DNA from: Paenibacillus vietnamensis
GTDB lineage: Bacteria > Bacillota > Bacilli > Paenibacillales > Paenibacillaceae
Direction of reading: 5' to 3'
Length of the DNA stretch: 64,000 nucleotides
Assembly: GCF_020169515.1 (NCBI RefSeq)
Contig: NZ_JAHMHW010000001.1
Span: forward strand, 1,018,166 to 1,082,165
Below are positions 58,349 through 64,000 of the stretch, piece after piece. The notes beneath the pieces are model-generated. The model was not told the DNA's origin. It saw only the letters and a list, made by a program, of their open reading frames with translations, and did no database searches. The first letter of the stretch is position 1. Each line of letters starts with the position of its first letter. Position numbers and translations under genes: made by a program.

Positions 58349-59491
58349 TTACATCAAGCTCCGGTAATAGGCTCTCAAACGATTGACCGTACTGGTCCAA
58401 CTGAAGCTGGCAACGGCCCGCGATCTGCCGCCTGCCGAAAGGCGCCTGCCTAATGCCGGGTTTTTCATAATTCGGGACATCGCCGAAGCGAATGCCGCCG
58501 GACTTTTATAGTCGTTAACCAGCAGCCCGCTTTTGCCGGTCTGTACAATTTCCAGAATGCCGCCGCGCGCCGAAGCGACCAGCGGGATGCCGGAAGCCAT
58601 TGCCTCGGAATTTACGCAGGCAAAGCCCTCCTTGAACTGGGTCGGACAAACGAATATATCCGCCAGGTGGTACATTTCATGTATTTTATTCGGAGTGATG
58701 TATCCGGTAAACCGGATCGGGACGTTCAGCCGCTTCGCCATTTGCCTGACTTTCCTCATATAAGGAGTTTCGCTTTTCCGCCCCGGCCAGGAGGCGCCGA
58801 CAGCGACGATTGTAACCTTCTTGTTCTCCTTGCGAAGCAGCGCTGCTGCCTGCACGAGCGTGTGAAGTCCTTTTCTCGGAATGATCCTCCCTACGAACAG
58901 CAGGTTGAAAGTGTTCTTTAACCCGTATTTTTGCCGGATGCCGTTCTTATAAGAACGGGATCTCGGCCTGAATTTGTCTGTGTCGACGCCAAGCAGAATC
59001 GGCTTGAATTTTGCGGCATATTTAGGGTATCGGGCTTTAAACGTAGCGGCGAGGGAGGAGACGACGCATGCCACCCCGTCGGTTTGCCGGAGGACGGCAT
59101 GGCCTTTCTTGCGGCTCATCTGCGAGAGGAAATAAAGGGAATGCAGCGAGAGCACGATCGGCGTCTTCGGAAACGCTTTTCGGATCGCACGGATAAACGC
59201 AGGCCGGTTATCGATTTGAATGACGTCGAATCGTTGTCCGCGCAGCTTTCTCATAGCCGTCTGAATGTACTGTCGCCCGCTGGGATATGGAAAACGCACG
59301 TACTTCAGCTTTCCGTTCGCGGCCGCATTCGTTCCGGGCAGCTTCGGATGCGTACAGCTGACAAGCGTGACCTGGTCTGTGCCTGCCATTCTTGTAAAAA
59401 CATTATGCATAACGGCTTCCACCGAGCCTCCCTTGACCGGGGGAAGCGGCAGCCGGTCTGGAGCAATGGCTAAGATCTTCACTGCATACAT
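58349..59491 (-). CDS. GT4 family glycosyltransferase
   Basis: A 380-residue GT-B glycosyltransferase without signal peptide. The N-terminal [12 protein letters not shown] is a Gly-rich loop for the acceptor side. [24 protein letters not shown] and the nucleotide-sugar site [29 protein letters not shown] (EX7E) are the GT4 hallmarks. The opening [22 protein letters not shown] resembles CotSA-like spore-coat or exopolysaccharide transferases. It forms an operon with the epimerase gene. Confidence 0.92.
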   Translation of the reverse strand: MYAVKILAIAPDRLPLPPVKGGSVEAVMHNVFTRMAGTDQVTLVSCTHPKLPGTNAAANGKLKYVRFPYPSGRQYIQTAMRKLRGQRFDVIQIDNRPAFIRAIRKAFPKTPIVLSLHSLYFLSQMSRKKGHAVLRQTDGVACVVSSLAATFKARYPKYAAKFKPILLGVDTDKFRPRSRSYKNGIRQKYGLKNTFNLLFVGRIIPRKGLHTLVQAAALLRKENKKVTIVAVGASWPGRKSETPYMRKVRQMAKRLNVPIRFTGYITPNKIHEMYHLADIFVCPTQFKEGFACVNSEAMASGIPLVASARGGILEIVQTGKSGLLVNDYKSPAAFASAMSRIMKNPALGRRLSAGGRSRAVASFSWTSTVNRLRAYYRSLM

Positions 59492-59631
59492 CCTTTCAAC
59501 TATCGGGATAAGCTACTCCAATCGATGAATATACGGATTATACTATGTGAAGTCAGACGCCGGGAAACGGCATTCGCCCAGCAACCATTGGATTGGAAGA
59601 AGAACAATTCGGAATGTCAAACGGAAAAGAT

Positions 59632-61188
59632 CTAAACGAGCGTACGATAAATATAATCAGCCGTACGGAACGCATTGGCTACCGTCGTTAGCGTAGGATT
59701 TACCGCCCCTGTCGACGGAAGAACACTGTTGTCCGCAACATAAAGCCCTGAAATGCCGTGAATTTGACCGTACCGGTTTGTCGCCGATGTCGCCGAGTCA
59801 TCCCCCATCCGGCACGTCCCCGCTTCATGAAAGTCGTACCCGGGAGGCCAAATACAATCGCTGTCGGGTACGGACGCTTTCATGGCTTCAGCAGCCTGCA
59901 GCAAAGCCCTCTTCATCTGACGGACGACTGCAAAATCGGCTTCGCTGTAAGCGAAGTTCACTTGAATTTCCGGAACGCCGTCCGCATCTTTCTGATTATG
60001 GTTCAAGTAAAGGAAGTTCTCGTACCGGGACTGGACTCTGCCGGAAACATCAAAAGCGACCGACGTTCCTCCGGCGCCCAGCTTGAACTGGTAGGGACGG
60101 CCTTCCGTTTGCGGAATGATCAACGAAATTCCTCCTTCCGCCGAATGCTGCGGCGGGAGGCTGCTATGCGTACTTAAATAGGTATGATTCGTAAGATAAT
60201 GACCGATCGCTCTGCCCGGAATATCGGAGCTCAGCAGCAGCCTTGGCGTTTCGAACGTGCTTGCCGCAACGACGACCTTTTTTGCTTTCAGCGTGTACGA
60301 CTGTCTATCACGCGATATCGCTAGAACGCCAGCGACCTTGCCTTCTTCGTGCAAAATTCGTATCGCTCTGGCCTGCACGGCCAATTCAAACGACCCGAGG
60401 CGCAGAGCGTCTCCAATGAAATTGATTGCGCTGAATAAGTTATCGCCGTCGCCCATCGCATTCGGCAGAAGCCTGGACTCAGGAAAACCTCCGGCCCATA
60501 AGCGGCGGAGAAGGAGTTGATTAATCGGCGTGTCGATCCCGGCGACATTCATCATTTGCTCGGCGAGATTATAGTAAGGCTCCAGCTCTTTATAATCAAA
60601 CGGCCAATTGGCAAATTCAAAAGGCGGAAGCCGCGGTGAAGTAAACCCCCAGAACAACGTTCTGCCGCCAAGTGCGTAGACTACCCTTGCGCCCGGATAT
60701 TCCGGCATTCTTATCCCGATCGGCGTAGAGACGGTTGGACTTAAAAAATATTCCAGCATCCGGTTCCAATCCCACAAGGTGCGTACATTCACGGCATGCG
60801 TCGGAAGCAGCAGCCTTCCTCTTTCGATGACGCCGATCCTTTTGCCGCTGATTTTCCCAAGCTGCTCGCATAGTCTCCACAGCAAGGCGCTGCCCCCGGC
60901 CCCGGTTCCTATAATAAGCACGTCGTACTCCACCTGCTCCATTTGCGACAATGGAGTTAGTGGAACCCATTGCTCCTGCCGGCCCTGCGGCAGGACAGGA
61001 GGACAAAATGTAATATCGGAAGATCCGCTCATAGAAGTCTTCGGGGGAAGGTTGACGATAATGCCGCCGAGCTTTGTATCCGGGCTTTCTACAAGCGGAT
61101 TAATAGAGACGAGCTCTGTCAATGAAACCTTGCAGAGCCCGGCGATCATTCGAAGTGTTTCCCCTGTCCCGGCGACATATCGTCTCAA
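59632..61188 (-). CDS. LysM-GMC oxidoreductase fusion
   Basis: A 518-residue flavoprotein. Residues 1-50 are a LysM-type domain (RYVAGTGETLRMIAGLCKVSLTELVSINPLV ... LGGIIVNLPP). The remainder is a GMC-like FAD oxidoreductase with VLIIGTGAGGSALLWRL near residue 90, and later GGRTLFWG, ATFETPRLLLSSD and the C-terminal HEAGTCRMGDDSATSATNRYGQIHGISGLYVADNSVLPSTGAVNPTLTTVANAFR. No signal peptide is visible. The LysM may attach it to spore cortex, peptidoglycan or a coat. TTG start with AAGGGGGG upstream. Confidence 0.88.
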   Translation of the reverse strand: MRRYVAGTGETLRMIAGLCKVSLTELVSINPLVESPDTKLGGIIVNLPPKTSMSGSSDITFCPPVLPQGRQEQWVPLTPLSQMEQVEYDVLIIGTGAGGSALLWRLCEQLGKISGKRIGVIERGRLLLPTHAVNVRTLWDWNRMLEYFLSPTVSTPIGIRMPEYPGARVVYALGGRTLFWGFTSPRLPPFEFANWPFDYKELEPYYNLAEQMMNVAGIDTPINQLLLRRLWAGGFPESRLLPNAMGDGDNLFSAINFIGDALRLGSFELAVQARAIRILHEEGKVAGVLAISRDRQSYTLKAKKVVVAASTFETPRLLLSSDIPGRAIGHYLTNHTYLSTHSSLPPQHSAEGGISLIIPQTEGRPYQFKLGAGGTSVAFDVSGRVQSRYENFLYLNHNQKDADGVPEIQVNFAYSEADFAVVRQMKRALLQAAEAMKASVPDSDCIWPPGYDFHEAGTCRMGDDSATSATNRYGQIHGISGLYVADNSVLPSTGAVNPTLTTVANAFRTADYIYRTLV

Positions 61189-61336
61189 GCGTTATCCCCC
61201 CCTTTTTCAGACAGCTCTGCCCCGTACCCGGCATACGCCGCTTTAAGCAAACGGCAGCTTATGATCTACCTATATTCAAGGACAACCTTTGATATGTGGA
61301 ATTGAAGGGGATAATTTCCCTCATTAATAATTAATG

Positions 61337-61762
61337 TCATAAATCTTTAATCATCTTAACATGAGGAATATTCTCCTCCATAAACACTTCCGAATCGGTC
61401 CGGTAACCTAATTTTTCATAAAAGGGAGCGGCTTGTACTTGTCCGTGCAGCTTCGCTTGACCGGCCCCTTTCTCGGCGGCGATGGCTTCCAGCTCCTGCA
61501 TAATCCGCTTGCCAAGCCGATGCATGCGGTGAGATTCAAGCACGCAAATTCTTTCGAGTTTGGCGGTTCCGTCGACGAAGCGCACTCTTCCCGTTCCTGC
61601 GGCTTCGCCGTCAACATAAACGAGTACATGCTCCGCAATCGGCTCATACTCGTCAATTTCAACTTCCTCCGCTACTCCCTGCTCCTCTACAAATACTGCT
61701 TTGCGGATCCGGAACGCATCCTCCAGCTGCTTTTTGTTTTGTATGCGTACAACATTAATCAT
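61337..61762 (-). CDS. GNAT family N-acetyltransferase
   Basis: A 141-residue acetyltransferase. The acetyl-CoA site is LERICVLESHRMHRLGKRIMQELEAIA (Q/RxxGxG/A-type). Preceding strands read HVLVYVDGEAAGTGRVRFVDG. The C-terminal LHGQVQAAPFYEKLGYRTDSEVFMEENIPHVKM is typical of the YjcF/ElaA-like group with broad substrates. The protein is small and cytoplasmic. AAAGGAAAC is upstream of the ATG. No operon partner. Confidence 0.9.
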   Translation of the reverse strand: MINVVRIQNKKQLEDAFRIRKAVFVEEQGVAEEVEIDEYEPIAEHVLVYVDGEAAGTGRVRFVDGTAKLERICVLESHRMHRLGKRIMQELEAIAAEKGAGQAKLHGQVQAAPFYEKLGYRTDSEVFMEENIPHVKMIKDL

Positions 61763-61928
61763 GTTCTCTGTTTCCTTTCATAGCTGAGTCATTCATTCAT
61801 TATAATGCTTACCTGATATTATGCAAAAACAAGTACCTGACCGACAAGGATTGCGGCAATTTGAATTTCCTCCGATTTCAGACTAAACTTGTTATATATG
61901 ATCCAAAATATGGAGGTTGATTGGCAAA

Positions 61929-62897
61929 ATGAGCGATTGGCTAGCCCTCGTCAAAAAAGGTAATACCTCATCAGCTGCGGCTGCTCTTGGAAACACGGGA
62001 CTCGCCGCGATTAAAGCGGTTGCGGCATCCTTCAGCGGCAGCGGTACGATGTTTGCTTCTGCCATGCATTCAGTCGCGGACGCCGTTAACCAGGGCTTCG
62101 TTTTTGTGGGAAGCGTATTGGCGGAACGGTCGCCAACCAAAAGATTCCCAACCGGCTTCGGTCGCGTTATCAATTTATTTTGTATGATCGCTGTCATCGT
62201 CGTAACGATTATGGCATATGAAACGTTTCTTAAAGGCATGAAGCTGCTTAAATATCCAGAAGAATCGACAAATTTTTGGTTAAACTTTATCGTGCTGTTC
62301 ATTGCGATTGTTATTGACGGCAGCATTTTGTACAAAGCAATGAAGGAAATTATTAAGGAAACCCGCACAAGTGCAAAGGGTCCCGCTATGTTTATAGCCG
62401 CGTTCCGAAATGCGAACCGGGCGGCTCCGCCAACAAGGCTTGTATTCTACGAGGACATTGTTGCGACGCTCGGAGCCTTGTTTGCGCTGCTGGCTGTCAT
62501 TCTGGCGGAGTTTACAGCGTTTAAAGCCATGGACGGCATCGCCACCATATTAATCGCCTGTCTGATGATTGGAGTAGCCTTTAAAGTCGGGTTTGACAAT
62601 ATGATCGGCCTGATAGGGGTTGCAGCTCCGAAGGAAGTTGAGGAGCGGATCGCCGGTATAATCATAGCTGATCCGGACGTGACTGACATCAGCAAGCTTC
62701 GCATCGTACAGGAGGGCCGGCGATATCATGTAGAAGCTTATATCGAGCTGCGTAAAGAGCTTACGCTGGCGGTTGCGACTGATATTAAGCATAGAGTTCG
62801 CGATCGTTTGCTGGCAGACAGCGACATTTCCGATGTGACTCTGGGCATCCTGGACGATAACGGCATAAAAACCTGGACCCCTTCCTCGAATATATAA
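61929..62897 (+). CDS. Cation diffusion facilitator family transporter
   Basis: A 322-residue membrane protein with about six helices. The metal site SAMHSVADAVNQG (HxxxD in TM2) and YEDIVATLGALFALLAV (TM5) are typical. The cytoplasmic C-terminal domain (VTDISKLRIVQEGRRYHVEAYIELRKELTLAVATDIKHRVRDRLL) resembles the usual ferredoxin-like fold. It exports Zn, Mn or Fe in exchange for protons. The ATG at 61929 is used; GGAGG lies 12 bases before it. Confidence 0.9.
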   Translation: MSDWLALVKKGNTSSAAAALGNTGLAAIKAVAASFSGSGTMFASAMHSVADAVNQGFVFVGSVLAERSPTKRFPTGFGRVINLFCMIAVIVVTIMAYETFLKGMKLLKYPEESTNFWLNFIVLFIAIVIDGSILYKAMKEIIKETRTSAKGPAMFIAAFRNANRAAPPTRLVFYEDIVATLGALFALLAVILAEFTAFKAMDGIATILIACLMIGVAFKVGFDNMIGLIGVAAPKEVEERIAGIIIADPDVTDISKLRIVQEGRRYHVEAYIELRKELTLAVATDIKHRVRDRLLADSDISDVTLGILDDNGIKTWTPSSNI

Positions 62898-62908
62898 GCA
62901 GTTTGCTC

Positions 62909-62936
62909 GCGACCGGCTTTCACTGGTCGCTTTTTT
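62909..62936 (+). terminator. Terminator of the CDF gene
   Basis: GCGACC (62909-62914) and GGTCGC (62925-62930), then six T on the plus strand. Confidence 0.85.
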
Positions 62937-63052
62937 ATTTTCATAAACGCTAACCAGCGTAACGATTAGCCAAATTTGATACATGCTTTTTGTGAGTTTC
63001 AAATGCTATCCTATTATCTAGCAAGAACATATTAATTATGAGGCGGGATGAC

Positions 63053-63892
63053 ATGGCTTATTTATCCGTTAGTACCTGGAGCTTGCACCGTTTGCTTGGC
63101 CCCCAACGCTTGACCGTATGGGATGCGGAGTCTAGCACGCACCAATTGAGCATACAGGATCAGCCGCAGCGGCATACCCTTTTGGAATTGCCAAATGAAG
63201 CGGCATCAAGGGGGTATCAAGCTCTCGAGATTTGTCATTTCCATTTTCCAGCCACAGACAACGATTATTTGGAGCAGCTTAAGCATTCCTTCGAGACAGC
63301 CGGCATCTCTTTCGATACGCTGCTGCTTGATTATGGCGACCTGACCGAGCCCGATGAACAAAAACGTATGGCAGATACGGCTTACATACGGAGCTGGATC
63401 GATGTCGCCGCGCTGGCAGGGGCCAAACAAATCCGCATCATTGCAGGAGAAGCTTCTCCAACGGACCATGCCGCTATCCGGCAAGCCGCATCCGCTCTCA
63501 AGGAATTAGCAGCATATGCTTCTCCTAAAGGAGTACGCGTCATTACCGAAAATTTCAAGCCGCTTACCTCTACGGCAGCAAGCTCCCTGATGCTTCTGGA
63601 GACGGCTGGCCCGGAGGTCGGTTTTATTACCGATTTCGGCAACTACCGCGGCCCCGGCAAGGTGGAGGAAATCGCCTCCACCGCCGGCCGCAGCGTATCG
63701 ATTCATTGCAAACCGAACTATGACGAAAACGGATATCCCGATGCGGATACCTTCTTGTCCTATTTAACAGAGGTCCAAAATACGGGCTACAACGGCTCCT
63801 ATGTTCTGATCTACGACGGCCCCGGTGATATGTGGGAAGGCTTGGAGCGTATAAAAACGCTTGTCGTCCCTTTTATAAGTACATCTCGCTAG
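63053..63892 (+). CDS. Sugar phosphate isomerase/epimerase (xylose-isomerase-like TIM barrel)
   Basis: A 279-residue protein of the AP endonuclease 2/xylose-isomerase superfamily. Visible elements: LSVSTWSLHRLLG at the first strand, GYQALEICHFHFP for the metal-region Glu and His, IIAGEASPTDH, VITENFKPLTS, GFITDFGNYRGPG and SIHCKPNYDENG for the metal ligands of later strands. It should isomerise or epimerise a sugar or sugar acid, but the substrate is unknown. Start ATG at 63053 follows GAGGCGGG. It is the last complete gene of the window. Confidence 0.85.
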   Translation: MAYLSVSTWSLHRLLGPQRLTVWDAESSTHQLSIQDQPQRHTLLELPNEAASRGYQALEICHFHFPATDNDYLEQLKHSFETAGISFDTLLLDYGDLTEPDEQKRMADTAYIRSWIDVAALAGAKQIRIIAGEASPTDHAAIRQAASALKELAAYASPKGVRVITENFKPLTSTAASSLMLLETAGPEVGFITDFGNYRGPGKVEEIASTAGRSVSIHCKPNYDENGYPDADTFLSYLTEVQNTGYNGSYVLIYDGPGDMWEGLERIKTLVVPFISTSR

Positions 63893-63894
63893 TA

Positions 63895-63966
63895 TTTCAC
63901 TTTAACGGCACCCGCAAGATGACTCCCTTACAGTACGAGGGCACCGAAAAAGTTCCTAGTTCAATT
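63895..63966 (+). mobile_element. Possible scrap of an IS3-type transposase C-terminus
   Basis: The frame FHFNGTRKMTPLQYEGTEK directly after the isomerase stop resembles the end of IS3-family OrfB transposases (KMTPxxYR near the C-terminus). It is too short to be functional, and a hairpin follows. Similarity was judged by eye only. Confidence 0.25.
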
Positions 63967-63972
63967 AAACGA

Positions 63973-64000
63973 GCCCTACCTCGATTTCTCGAGGTAGGGC
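63973..64000 (+). terminator. Terminator-like hairpin at window edge
   Basis: GCCCTACCTCGA (63973-63984) and TCGAGGTAGGGC (63989-64000) form a perfect 12-bp stem with a 4-base loop. Any T-run lies beyond the window, so the terminator role cannot be confirmed. Confidence 0.7.

Noticed and set aside
1..64000. CRISPR arrays, tRNA/rRNA genes, prophage or intact IS elements
   Set aside because: No regularly spaced repeats, cloverleaf-like or rRNA-like stretches, phage structural genes or full transposase frames were seen.

Overview
The window looks like chromosomal DNA of a Paenibacillus-like member of the Bacillales. The DNA is moderately GC-rich with strong AGGAGG-type ribosome binding sites. 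The gene families (NasB/NasC, mmg operon, YihY, YitT, YcgQ/YcgR, CD3324, DUF1854, DUF2935, PCYCGC lipoprotein) are typical of that order. The regulatory sites also fit: GlnR/TnrA boxes, CcpA cre sites and sigma-A promoters. There are no rRNA or tRNA genes, CRISPR arrays, prophages or intact insertion sequences. One possible insertion sequence scrap lies at the right edge.

Layout. 1-3.4 kb: the end of a solute-binding lipoprotein, a TerB-like protein, a YihY membrane protein, a small secreted protein and a short YitT protein. 3.4-12.1 kb (minus): an mmg-type operon coding for two acyl-CoA dehydrogenase paralogues, thiolase, 3-hydroxyacyl-CoA dehydrogenase, methylisocitrate lyase, methylcitrate synthase, methylcitrate dehydratase and an acyltransferase-like protein. 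It would feed odd-chain or branched acyl-CoA through propionyl-CoA to pyruvate and succinate. 12.1-14 kb: the ycgQ/ycgR permease pair behind a candidate Zur box. 14.1-19.2 kb: assimilatory nitrate reductase nasB-nasC, facing the wreck of a nitrate transporter gene across a shared control region. 20-26 kb: a small RDD protein, a pentapeptide-like protein and a three-gene phosphorelay ending in a diguanylate cyclase. 26-29.4 kb: an ABC exporter/DUF1854 operon with a coupled leader-peptide attenuator, then a tiny separate transcript. 29.5-43.5 kb: mixed housekeeping and accessory genes (HAD phosphatase, ECF sigma factor, ClpP paralogue, thioredoxin-reductase-like enzyme, riboswitch-controlled EamA transporter, molybdopterin oxidoreductase, hydroxyacid dehydrogenase, pstS remnant, trhO, cell-wall glucosaminidase). 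43.6-57.3 kb: carbohydrate and sugar-acid use (two SDRs, enolase-superfamily dehydratase, GH5 endoglucanase, MalFG-type ABC importer with mannonate dehydratase, RraA-type protein, AraC and GntR regulators) with three cre sites. 57.4-64 kb: glycosyltransferase plus epimerase, a LysM-GMC oxidoreductase fusion, GNAT, CDF transporter and a sugar isomerase.

Three points stand out. First, the nas intergenic region carries two divergent two-hairpin leaders. Each has hexanucleotide loops with A at position 1 and G at position 4, overlapping a terminator. That is the signature of ANTAR-protein antitermination. One leader drives nasBC. The other still precedes a transporter gene that has decayed. Second, the two acyl-CoA dehydrogenases of the mmg operon have lost complementary sets of active-site motifs, as expected of an obligate heteromeric enzyme. 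Third, the ABC exporter operon begins with two overlapping short reading frames, the first of which contains a terminator. This resembles ribosome-mediated attenuation of drug-inducible exporters. A purine-riboswitch-like leader upstream of an EamA transporter is a further RNA-level control. All assignments rest on reading the sequence; no database search was run.
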